Shown in pieces: positions 10,009 to 19,440 of a stretch of DNA of 64,000 nucleotides (the first letter of the stretch is position 1; the number at the start of each line of letters is the position of its first letter). The position numbers were made by a program, and so were the translations under genes. Below the pieces are notes generated by a model. It did no database searches and had not been told where the DNA came from. It was given only the letters and a program-made list of their open reading frames with translations. Source of the DNA: Tetrapyrgos nigripes (lineage: Eukaryota; Basidiomycota; Agaricomycetes; Agaricales; Campanellaceae); assembly GCA_013368315.1 (NCBI GenBank), contig JAACJM010000172.1:62001-126000 (forward strand), in the 5' to 3' direction.

Positions 10009-11790
10009 CCTATTCCCGGTCCTCACCAAGCTTTGTCCTGACGCTTGGACAGAGCTTCTCTCAGCCACAGGTGGCCTGGACAAGTTCTTGAAGGTTCCAG
10101 AAGGCCTTCAAAATGGTTTCTTCATAGGCATAGAAAACTACACGCTTTCACATACTTTCACTCCTCCCAATCATCCCTCAGCTTCCTCATTCCAACATAT
10201 CATTCAAGAGAAGTTCCTTTCTGAGATTGCGCTAGGTTGCATCTCCCCTGGTTACAACCCCATGCAACTGCAATCTGTCATTGGTCCGTTTTGCACTTCA
10301 CCATTAGCTGTCATCGAACAGAAACCTGGCAAATTTTGCATCATCATTAATCATTCTTTCCCTCGAACCCCTTCTCATATCCTTTCCTCACTCCAATTGC
10401 ATAATACTTTTGTGCCTAAAGAACTACACATGAACATCCCTCCCATTGTCATTGATCCTGAAGTATATTCAGTCAATTCACTCATCAACCCCAAATGCTT
10501 CCAGTGTGCTTGGGGTACCTTTTCTCAGTGTTGGTTACTTGTTGCTGACGCTCCTCCCAGCACTCAGGCTGCCATCTTTGATGTAGACGCAGCTTTCCAG
10601 AACATTCCTATCCACCCGTCAGCGAGATGTTTTGTAGCTGTGATGTTCAATGGTCTTGTCCATTTGGATCAATGTCTCAATTTCGGAAAAGCTTCCTCTC
10701 TGGGTATCTGGGGTCTCATTGCAGATGCAATGGTCCACATACTTCTCAACTCTGGTTAGTTTCCCTTCTTCATCTTCCAATTATTAACGTTAATACTGAC
10801 TTCTCATCATCACAGGTGTTGAAGCTCTAGTGAAATGGGTGGACAACTTCATTTTCTTTCGCTACCCAAAACTATGCTTAACTGATGGCTCATATCACTA
10901 CTCTTACGATGAGTCTCTCATTTGGTCCATCGCCAAGAAACTTGGATGGTCTTGGGCTCCCTCAAAATTCCTTCCCTTCACTTTCATATTCCTCTACATC
11001 GGCTTCTTGTGGGATCTTTGAAACAAGACGGTTGAGCTACCTGAGTCCAAGAAAACAAAATATTCCATCAAAGTTTCCAACTGGCTCTCCATTGACACAC
11101 ACACGAAGGAGGAGACTGAATCAGTGGTCAGCACTCTCCAACATGTTACACTTGTCACCCCTCAAGGCAGATCCTACCTTGCTTCCCTACACCGCTTTGT
11201 CACTGGATTCTCAGACAAGTCTCGTCCATTCATATGTCACAAGCCTCCAAAATCTGTTTTAAAAGACCTCAAATGGTGGCTCTTGCAACTCCAACTTCCT
11301 TTCCTTGGTCTACACATCATAAAACCCCCTCCTATCGACAACTCCATCTCGCCCTTCGTTGACGCATCCATTTCTTGGGGAATTGGTCTCGTCCTGAACG
11401 GGAAATGGTTGGCTTGGCAGTTCAAAGTGAACTGGAAGGGCGATGGTTGCCATATCGGCTGGGCTGAAATGGTTGCCGTTGAACTTGCTATCCTCACCCT
11501 GGCCACTTCACATGTTCGCAACACCCACATTCGCATTAGATCTGAGAACCAAGGTGTGGTAGGAGCCCTACAAGCTGGTTATTCTCATGGCCAAGCCCAG
11601 AATGCCTCTTTGCACCGCATCGTTGATTGCATGCAACAACACTCCATCTGGTTGTCTGTTGAGTGGATTCCAAGCAAGGATAATGTGGTGGATGGTCCAT
11701 CTTGAGGCATTCTACCTCAAAGAAGCACTCTTTACCCATATGCTCCTAGATTACACAAATTACTATCTCCATACATTCATAAACATATAG
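9782..11790 (+). pseudogene. Reverse transcriptase-RNase H of the Ngaro-type element
   Basis: This enzyme copies element RNA into DNA. The RT palm is visible: AIFDVDAAFQNIPIHPSARC with the first catalytic Asp near 10580, LNFGKASSLGIWGL, then the active-site loop at 10840-10860, which reads W-V-D-N-F. The second Asp of the xDD motif is Asn here, whereas the relative at 17.9 kb keeps VDD. A 61 bp intron (10755-10815) splits the gene. An RNase H-like domain follows at about 11330-11700 (PFVDASISWGIGLVLNGKWL, GWAEMVAVELAIL). In-frame TGA codons occur at 11019-11021 and 11703-11705; the second sits where related proteins have Ser-Arg-Gly. The product would be inactive. Confidence 0.88.
10755..10815 (+). 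other. Intron within the RT gene
   Basis: A 61 bp intron with donor GTTAGT and acceptor ATCACAG. Splicing joins TCTG to GTGTTGAAG and restores SGVEALVKW, which is exactly how the intronless relative reads at the same place (SYGVEALVKW, about 17935-17960 on the minus strand). Confidence 0.85.
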
Positions 11791-12043
11791 AGTTCCATGA
11801 TCCTCACCTTCTTCCTGTCTCTTAACCTAGCTTCATTCACATCCTGTACCTAACTATTAGAGTATTTACTCTCCATGTTGTACCGCCCAAATAACTCAGT
11901 CAAAACTATTAACTAAAATTTCAGTTCCAATCAGTTGCACACTTTGTTTAAACCTAAAGATTACCAAACAACCTGCACCCTCCCTCTTACCGCCAGCTTC
12001 ATTTCTTTCACTCTCCTCCATTCTTCACAACGCTCATATCACT

Positions 12044-13149
12044 ATGCCTCGTTGCTCCTTGGTACCACGCAGATCTAGGATCCCAAGAAAACCACCCAAA
12101 AAATGCCTCTCACTCCCAACCCGCTTCGCAAATGAGCCCATGTTCACTTTCCAGAACCCCGACCTCTCTGCAAACGCTGCAGATGCCATCACTGGCACGG
12201 TGAAACCGGAAACTCGAAGACACCAACAGTTAGCAGTCACTGAATTCGCCAACTGGGCCAACAACATGGGCCTACATGCAGACGATCTCCTCCCCACCAG
12301 CGAGACCATACTGGTCAAGTTTGCTGCACTAGTGGAACAGTTAAAGCCAAGCTCAGTGCCATCAAAACATGGCACCTCTTGTTGGGGTTCCAGTGGAAAG
12401 GCGGTGATCTCCTTCGTCGTTCCCTCACTGGTGTTGAGCGTCTAGCACTAGCATCTTCTCATCACCCTGAACGCCCTCCTGTCACTCCCAACATGATGAG
12501 GAGCATCCACGAAGCTTTTTCCAACTCCAACAAAGGTATCCATTCAGCTGTTAACACTGGGAGCAAGCTTGGTTTCCTTGGTCAACTTCACTTAGGTGAG
12601 CTCTTCCTCAAACATTCCGACCCACATCTCTTCGATCCCAAGAAACATCCCTGCGTCCTTGATGCCACTGAACTGCCTCTACCTATCCATGAGCACAAGT
12701 ATGGCCCCATAGACCTTTTCCTTCCGAGCACCAAGACCTCTGGCTCCAGAGGTGAGCATGCACATATCACACCTTTCAACGGATCCCTCAATGCCATCAA
12801 GGCGACTCATGCTCATGTCAGGAACAATGGCCTTTCCCCTACCGATCCTCTTATGTCATACAGAGACAATGATGGAAACCTTCACATTCTAACTAAACAC
12901 ATTTTCCTATCTCTCTGTAACAATGTTTGGTTGAAAGAAGGCTATCCTTGTTTCACCAGCCACTCTTTCCAGATAGGCAGCACCACCTTTCTTCTTCACA
13001 AAGGCGTTGACATGGAAACTGTCAAGATGATGGGTCATTGGAAGTCCAGTGCCTTTACGAGATACTGGCGAGATATTCACACTGTTGCTACCATCCACAT
13101 CGATAGGGCTTATGCCCATCAACGTCTCCAGCAACGATTACACCTATAA
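12044..13149 (+). pseudogene. Tyrosine recombinase of the Ngaro-type element
   Basis: This is the integrase-like enzyme that inserts circular DNA in DIRS-order elements. The N-terminal SAM-like part is in one frame (12044 to about 12338: TRRHQQLAVTEFANWANNMG). The rest is in another (KAKLSAIKTWHLLLG onward), so there is a frameshift or small deletion near 12338. Signature regions are GQLHLGELF near 12585, where the family's first catalytic Arg is normally found but His is present, HSFQIGSTTFLL near 12964 (HxxR of the family appears as HxxQ), and MGHWKSSAFTRYWR near 13030 with the nucleophile Tyr. The C-terminus is complete. With one and probably two catalytic Arg replaced, the enzyme is unlikely to work. 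Confidence 0.85.
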
Positions 13150-13466
13150 ATTCAAACTCATTAACACTCTTTTCAATTACTTTCTTCACAACATTACGAG
13201 TACCTCACTCACTCTCATTTTAATCCCACTCCCTACCCAATCATTTCTTCTAACCTGCCAAACAATTCCTTATCCATGACTCAATCATAGTCGTACCGAT
13301 TCCTTCTCTGTACATCTACCATCGCACTGTATTCCCTACATACTTCAATGTAATTGCCCTCAATTGTTCTTCTTTGAGCCTTGCTTGACCTACGGTCTGT
13401 GGGTGTCAGTTTTTGTCCCATCAGTCCATCTTCCGACACACTTCGGCTAGCCAAAACTGGCTTTGG
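13150..13466. other. 3' untranslated part of the Ngaro-type element
   Basis: No gene is seen between the recombinase stop codon and B1. The sequence is T/C-rich and is presumably the 3' untranslated portion of the element transcript. Confidence 0.6.
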
Positions 13467-13583
13467 GTGGTCGAATATATTTCCTGCTGGACAACACCGA
13501 TGTCAAATAAATATTCCGAGTTGTCTCAGAAATTTTATTCTGACAAGTCAGTGAAGCGATCTGCCACGAACTTATTCTCGAAA
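13467..13583 (+). repeat. Split direct repeat B1
   Basis: Copy of the right-terminal repeat placed internally, starting GTGGTCGAATATATTTCCTG and ending CTTATTCTCGAAA. It abuts A2 with no spacer, giving the B1-A2 junction expected of split direct repeats. Confidence 0.92.
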
Positions 13584-13716
13584 GTGTTATTCTATGACGT
13601 ATGGAAGAGAATTAGTTTTCGAGACATACAGTTCTCTCATCGCGACCACGTGACAGGGTCACCATCAAGTTCTTCCTCAGTATAATATTCCTACAGTAGA
13701 AAAAATTACTCTTTCA
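13584..13716 (+). repeat. Split direct repeat A2
   Basis: Internal copy of the left-terminal repeat A1. It begins GTGTTATTCTATGACGTA directly after B1. About 158 bp of unique sequence separates it from B2. Confidence 0.92.
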
Positions 13717-13874
13717 ACCCACCACCATTCCCTTTCACCACCTGAGATAGTCATTCATATACAAACACTACCAAACAATCATAATATCACAGCCAACTCC
13801 AATTTTAATTGTCTACTTCACTTCCTTTTCCTCTCACAACGATATAAGACTTTGTCTTTGCAGTCTGTCGTCTA

Positions 13875-14023
13875 GTGGTTGAATATATTTCCTGCTGGAC
13901 AACACCAATGTCAAATAAATATTCTGAGTTGTCTCGGAAATTTTATTCTGACAAGTCTGCCCATCTCAGACAGAATGTTAAGACAAGTCAGTGGAGCGAT
14001 CTGCCATGAACTTATTCTTGAAA
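13875..14023 (+). repeat. Split direct repeat B2
   Basis: Right end of the element, matching B1 but with about 32 bp extra between two GACAAGT words. It ends CTTATTCTTGAAA, then host sequence resumes at 14024 exactly as in copy B at 63043. Confidence 0.92.
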
Positions 14024-15080
14024 AGCTTTGATTGTACTACTTAGACATCCTTTTAATGTGGCTTTTCTCAAACTTTTATATGGACTTTTTGTACTTGAAA
14101 AAGTAGAGGGACTGGCAATTTAAAAGTATGTAGATACTTTTTTAAGCTCAGAAAAGTTTGAAAAAAGGTTCAAAAAGTGATGTTGCCCTTTTACTGATGC
14201 ATCCTCAGTTTCTCTGCGTTCCATCTGACATTTTTAATAAAGCATCCTCCATTACATGTCTTCCTTTTTGTGGTGTTTGGTGATCATATAAACCTTACTT
14301 CCTGAGACATCCCAATTATATGTTTCTCAATCTCAGAGTATAAAGTACTTGGGACAATGCACAATCTGCCATGGTGTTTTGTTTCATTTCATTAGGACTT
14401 GTTACACTATATTTTTGATCTATATATACTTTCTGAATGCTGTTGGCACAAAGAATCAACAACGCATGAATAAAACTAAGTATAAGCAGTATTATTACAA
14501 TCCAAACCCCATCCTTCCTCATCCCATGCAATGACTGCATCTTGTCCATCTCCAATTCCTTTCTGTCTCCTACTAGTAGCAGATGAAGAGGAAGTGTTTG
14601 CATGCTATCAGCTCCAGTTGCTAGAGAAAAATGTACTATCAAATCAAAGCTGGGACCTGCACCTTGTCTAATCCAAGCTTCTATGCTGGACCTTCCCTTG
14701 ATTTCTTCTGTAATCAACAATGTGTTGCAGGGAATAAGAGATGTGAGACATAGGTGGTGCACTTAGGGTGGGTGTGGGGTAGTGGTAGACCTCTCCTTTT
14801 ACTCCAGAGTGTAACAAGTTGTACTGACAATAATTATTCTGAAGTTGGTGTTGTCCAGAGGAATCAAAAGACTACCCGGTTTTGTAAACGAATTGTCTAC
14901 ATAGATAACTCTAGATGACAGACGGCCTGTAGGTTCTCCTAACTTGTCAAAATTTACTTGTTCATTCTCAATATATGAAACTGGCTTTTGTACTTTTTAA
15001 CTTTTTATTAAAGTTGGTGGTAGAACCAGGGATGGTGGAAGGTTGAAAAGGAAATGAATACACAAAGAATAAAGATTCTG
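14024..15080. other. Non-coding tail of copy A
   Basis: This is shared with 63043-64000 as far as 14982. At 14060-14180 there is an A/T-rich imperfect inverted repeat built on CTTTTCTCAAACTTTT and its complement. A minus-strand frame of 148 codons (14316-14762) contains one hydrophobic stretch, VWIVIILLILSFIHALLIL. The equivalent in copy B is broken by a one-base loss near 63518, and no family is recognised, so I do not call a gene. Part of 14320-14470 resembles 46860-47000 downstream of another F-family copy. Confidence 0.45.
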
Positions 15081-15214
15081 AGCTAAAGATGTGATGATGA
15101 TGGATGGGAATCAGAAGCGACTAAGTCATGTGAACTTACCTTCAAAAAACAACTCTCTCTCCTCATGTCAGAGACTATCACTTTTGAAGCAAGTGTCCTG
15201 TGACTGTTCACAAG

Positions 15215-15380
15215 ACCATACAGACATTCTGTCGTAATGGGCAGAGACTGGCCACAATAATTATTCTGAAGTTGGTGTTGTCCAGAGGAATCAAAAGACC
15301 ATACAGACATTCTGTCGTAATGGGCAGAGACTGGCCGGAATAATTATACTGAAGTCGGTGTTGTCCAGAGGAATCAAAAG
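15215..15380 (+). repeat. 83 bp tandem repeat (two units) plus outlying partial copy
   Basis: Two head-to-tail 83 bp units at 15215-15297 and 15298-15380, each starting ACCATACAGACATTCTGTCG, differ at only a few bases. A third, partial copy of the unit's second half is at 14828-14870, about 385 bp upstream. No gene is associated. Confidence 0.9.
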
Positions 15381-15888
15381 ACCACCTGAAGCTCTGCAAG
15401 CTGGCCCAAGTGCATCAGATGAGATTGATGGAACAACGCTGACCCCCACCAACTGAAAGTCTAGCATGGTCCAGCGACATGTTGAGAGGTGCTCAGAAAA
15501 TTCTTATCACCATTACAACTAGATTCTTTGAATGTAAACTTTGTAAAGAATGGATGTATCACTAGTGTTTGACCAAGACATGAAAAGTTAAATGTTTTCT
15601 ACTAATTGTGATAGGTATGTGTTTGAAGGAATGGGATTGTAGAGTTGTCAAGGTAGTTATATGCTAGATGGAGCTGGTACAAAGATGATGAGCGAGGTTG
15701 CAACATGTGTGAACGCAATCAATGTGGACTTCTGAGATTGTGTGAAGGTCTCGCACTGGATTTCTATCATCCACAATGTTTGACTGTTTCAGTATCAACA
15801 CTGCAATGTAGAAGGAACGTTGTGCCTCTGATACAGAAGGAATGACCTGTGAATTTACCATAGCCTTCTCTAGTCCAAGGAACTTTGA
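15381..15888. other. No gene recognised
   Basis: Only short frames are present. A minus-strand frame at 15664-15861 abuts the truncated recombinase but shows none of the catalytic recombinase motifs. It is probably unrelated sequence at the truncation point. Confidence 0.6.
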
Positions 15889-16610
15889 TCACATCAGGAC
15901 TTTGAGTTTGCCTTGGTCATCTCTGTAGGCAGTGAAAGGATTGCTTTGGGAAAGTCTGTTGTCCTTGACGTGACAATGGGCTGCCTTTGTGGCATTTAGC
16001 CTATGAGGCCAGGCTGTGATGTGTGTATGATCACCTCTGTCACCTGTGGTCTTGGTATCTGGAAGAAAGACGTTGAGGGTGTCATATTTGTTCTTAGGAA
16101 GGGGTTTCATTTCTATGACATTGCTGACGGTGGGGAATTTTTCTGGATTGAAGAAATGGGGATCTGAATTCTCCTGTAGTTTTGTTTTAGAAAGGAATTA
16201 TTATGCAGGACTGAGTACTCCCCTAAGTGTAGTTGGCCAAGAAATGCTATTTTCCCAGTGACATTGGCACACTTGTCAATGCCACGTTCTGAGCCTGCCC
16301 ATTCCTTGTCTAGCATGTCCATCATTCTTTGTGAGATGGGAGGTCTCTCTTCACAATGAGAGGAGATGGGTGCTTGCTTTTTGATGCCAGTGAGTACGTG
16401 TCACAACATCTCTCTGCCTTTGCATTCCTTGCCCAGGGCAATATGCCAGGCCTTTAGTGATGCAATCTTGGAATGGATTCCAAGATAGTACAATGTGAAT
16501 TCAATGAGGGTGTGTTTGGAAGCTGGGAACACCTCATCTGGTTGGAGGCCAATTTCCTTGCACCAGTTTGCATATTCGTTCACATCTTGTTGGTACCATT
16601 TCAGTGTGCT
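15889..16610 (-). pseudogene. Tyrosine recombinase fragment
   Basis: Three minus-strand frames align in order to the recombinase at 12.2-12.9 kb: NEYANWCKEIGLQPDEVFPA with IASLKAWHIALGKECKG (16583-16401), GKIAFLGQLHLGEY (about 16265-16210), and NVFLPDTKTTGDRGDHTHIT with LNATKAAHCHVKDNRLS (16074-15940). The frame ends before the HxxR and Tyr region, so the catalytic core is absent. Like the other copy it has His in QLHLGE, so that residue may be a feature of this subfamily rather than damage. Confidence 0.75.
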
Positions 16611-17059
16611 ATCCTTTATGCCTCCAGATAATGCCTTGGCTGCTTGTTCTGAGAGGGCTTGGTTTCACATGGTTTTGAAGCAGTCATAATCAAGGAGCAT
16701 TTCGTGGATTTGATGGTAGTTTCTGAGGCTGTTTGAGTCATAGAACTGAGGATCTTGGCATTGGTGTGAGATTGGAGGCTGGAAATTGTTGTGGTGGAAA
16801 GGAAGGTTTGTTTGTTTGGTTTGGTTGCTTGTGTTTTTGGACTTTCTCACTACTTGGTTCTTATCATGTATGTAGAAAATGTTTATGAGCTCAGTAAAAC
16901 TTGTGGAGGTTTCTCGAGATTCATTATTTTGTTAATGTTACATACTTGGTACACTTCATATGAAATAAGTTGCTAGTCTGCAATGCATGGGTCATTACAT
17001 AGGATGTGGCTATTAAGGAATGGGGATATTTGACATGGAATTCTAGGCTTTCCTGTTCT

Positions 17060-18640
17060 TCAGGATGCCTCATGAAGGTTCGTTGGCTGGATTCTGTTTG
17101 TTCAGAATTCACTTTATCGACATCCAAATGGAATGTTATTGCATAATGGATACTATCCTTTGCAAGGATGCATTCAGTTCCTTCCCTCTTAAGTAACCCA
17201 CATTGAGAGCTCCCACCACTCCTTGGTTGTCTGAACAGATATGGATGTGTGAATGATGGACATGAGAAGCTGCCAGTGTGAGTATGGCTGGTTCAACCAC
17301 AATCATCTCGGCCCAGCCAATGTGATGACCTTCACCTCTCCATCCTTCCTTGAATTCACAAGCTAACCATTTCTTGTTGAAAATGAAGCCTATGCCCCAA
17401 GAAGTTGAGGTGTCAACAAACAGGGAAACAGATTCATCCACCTCTGGAGGGTTTATGATATGAAGACTGAGAAAGGGCCACTGTATTAGGTCATCATGAA
17501 TGGCTGTGGAGGATTTGTGGCAAATGATTGATGAGGAGTGGATGGGGAATCCAGAGGTGAATCAGTGAAGAGAAGTGAGGTATGCTCGGCCCTGTGGAGT
17601 GACTAAAGTGACATGTTGTAAGGTACCAACTAAGGATTCAGCTTCCTCCTTGCTGTGGTCCATTGCATCCAGCCAATTGTTGGTCTTCTTGGCATATTTT
17701 TCCTTCTTACTCAAAGGAAGTTCCACAGTTCTGTTGGCTATATCCAATGAGAAGCTGATGTATAGGAAAAGGAAAGTGAAGGGAACAAATTTTGCAATTG
17801 CCCATGGCCAACTGAGATAGGCAGCTATATCCCATATGAGTTTTTTGGAATAAGAATAAGAATAGCTGCTGTCGTTGTTAGTCTTCTTTGGATAGCAGAA
17901 AAAGATGAAGTCATCAACCCACTTGACCAAAGCCTCGACACCATAAGACAGAAGTATGTGGACCATCATGTCAGCGACAAGGCCCCAGATGCCTGGTGAG
18001 GATGCTTTGCCAGAATTAAGGCACTGGTCAAGATACACCAGGCCTTCAAAAAACAGTGCTATGAAGCAATGGGCTGAGGGATGAATAGAGATGTTTCTAA
18101 AGGCTGAGTCGACATCAAACACAGTGGCTTGTGTACCTGTGGGAGCATTAGCTACTAAGAGCCAACACTGAGAAAAGGTACCCCATGCACACTGAAACTT
18201 GTCTGTATCAATGAGAGAGTTGACAGAGAAGGTTTTGGGATCAACAATGATGGGAGTAGATGATTGTATGGGGGAATTGTCATTAGGAGTGTGATTGCTG
18301 TGGACATGAACAGGTTTGATCTTAGTGAAGACATGACAGGGAAGTCAGGATTTGGAATGAGAATGATTAACAATAACACAAAACTTATTGACACAGTGCT
18401 GAACAACAGACATAGGTGCCGTATGAAAATGACCGATCTTTGATCACAGATATTCAGGTTTGAGACTGCGGAATACACATCCTTGCATGACTTCTTTATT
18501 TGTTGGGGATGAAGGTGTGTGATATTTGGTAGTTTTCAGCGCTGATGAGAAACTCTTCTCTGAGGGTACCTCAGCAAACCTTTCAAAACCTCCTGAGGCT
18601 TTGAGAAGTTCTTTCCAAGCATCAGGCTTGAGCCTAGTGA
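17060..18640 (-). pseudogene. RT-RNase H fragment with intact VDD loop
   Basis: The minus-strand frame 18122-17562 reads FDVDSAFRNISIHPSAHC, LNSGKASSPGIWGL and then VEALVKWVDDFIFFCYP, the RT active site with both Asp retained. There is no intron between LLSYG and VEALVKW, in contrast to the 10.8 kb element. RNase H follows at 17441-17136 (LFVDTSTSWGIGFIFNKKWL, GWAEMIVVEPAIL), with a frame break of about 120 bp between the two. Further stops occur upstream (18478-18640) in the RT N-terminal region. Confidence 0.82.
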
Positions 18641-18657
18641 CAATGGGGAAGAGGTCT

Positions 18658-19440
18658 TCATTGGGTTCCAGAGGCCTCCCCTAGTTTTGCATTGGTGCTA
18701 GTATGAGTTTGGGATGTGTGGGAATCAGATCCACAACGTCTGCAGATGTGGGTGTCTCTGTCACAGCCAGTCTCATTGTAGCCAATGCAAATGAAGTGTC
18801 TGATAGATGGCTCCTTGTAAGATTGTCCTGATTTTGTAAGGTAGTCTCTCCTTGAATTGGGCTTGTGTTCATTGTGACCATGGTTGTCGAGACCACATAT
18901 AAAACAGAGGAGGTTGTGTTTTGCTGTTTTTGGCTGAAAGGACGATGAACTGCTGCTCAGTTTGGACAGTGGTACTGGAGGGGGTTTAGGGAGATAGCAA
19001 TGATGGTTCTCTTCAATCCACAATGTCAAGTAGGAGTAGGTACCTGCTGGGAGGGTCTTGTGAAACTTGGACATCTGCACCTGAATCTCAGTGTGGTGTT
19101 CCTTCCAGACATGCCACTTGATCTTCTGAATCAACACTTGCCAACACTTGGGGGGCTGCTTCCCATTTTCAGATGGTGGTCTGAGTGTGGTAGACCCAAG
19201 TGGGAAAGTTGAATGCAAAGTTCTTTGCATTGTAGCAGGACATGATGATGTCATGAACCTTTCGTTCCTCATTCAAGAAGCCCTTAGAAGGATTCTCAAT
19301 CTTTCTTTATCTCTCTGATTGCTGCTACCCACTTCCCCTAATGAGATCGACTTCTTCCAAGCTGGGTCATTTATCACTCCATAGTTGTCTGTGGATCCCC
19401 TTGGATTGCGAGTGTGTCATCATAAAACCTTAATTTATCA
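18658..19440 (-). pseudogene. Gag-like Cys/His knuckle protein fragment
   Basis: The minus-strand frame 19272-18658 carries LLCFICGLDNHGHNEH and ICRRCGSDSHTSQTHT. These are the same paired Cys/His knuckles as in the gag-like frame at 9740-9960, in the same position before RT. Sequence continuing to 19440 stays similar in character, then stops at the inverted-repeat element. It is probably an RNA-binding capsid-like protein; the role is inferred from position. Confidence 0.68.

Larger units (their letters stand above)
7592..14023 (+). mobile_element. Ngaro-type (DIRS-order) retrotransposon, full length
   Basis: A 6432 bp tyrosine-recombinase retroelement with the A1-genes-B1-A2-B2 layout of split direct repeats: A1 at 7592-7735, B1 at 13467-13583, A2 directly after it at 13584-13716, B2 at 13875-14023. 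Copy B shows the unoccupied site at 63042/63043. Joining 7591 to 14024 restores it with no target duplication, as expected for integration by a tyrosine recombinase rather than a DDE integrase. Genes in order are a gag-like frame with Cys/His knuckles, RT-RNase H, and tyrosine recombinase. All three carry disabling changes, so the element is structurally whole but dead. Confidence 0.93.
1..14982. repeat. Segmental duplication, copy A (interrupted)
   Basis: This stretch is collinear with 55934-64000 in the same orientation, with base 1 matching about 55934 and base 14982 matching the last base of the window. The match is broken by two insertions found only here, at 172-1798 and 7592-14023, plus smaller indels. 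One of these is a loss of about 255 bp near 5833 relative to 60229-60484. The duplication continues past the left window edge. Shared content is a decayed Spt5-like gene, a Plavaka tail, a minus-strand F-family copy and non-coding DNA. Shared lesions, such as the frame break near 2245/56548, show that the segment was already decayed when it was copied. Confidence 0.93.
15889..19440 (-). mobile_element. Truncated Ngaro-type retroelement, minus strand
   Basis: A second, diverged relative of the 7592 element lies in opposite orientation. Reading leftward it holds gag-like sequence (19440-18658), RT (about 18640-17562), RNase H (17441-17060) and the N-terminal two thirds of a tyrosine recombinase (about 16610-15889). 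Its 5' end is cut by the inverted-repeat element that starts at 19441. Its 3' end is missing before the recombinase catalytic Tyr, and no split direct repeats were found. It is a fragment with several frame breaks. Confidence 0.85.

Noticed and set aside
14316..14762. Minus-strand 148-codon frame with one membrane segment as a gene
   Set aside because: Copy B has a one-base difference that splits the frame, no family is recognised, and the plus strand of the same stretch resembles sequence downstream of the 45 kb F copy.
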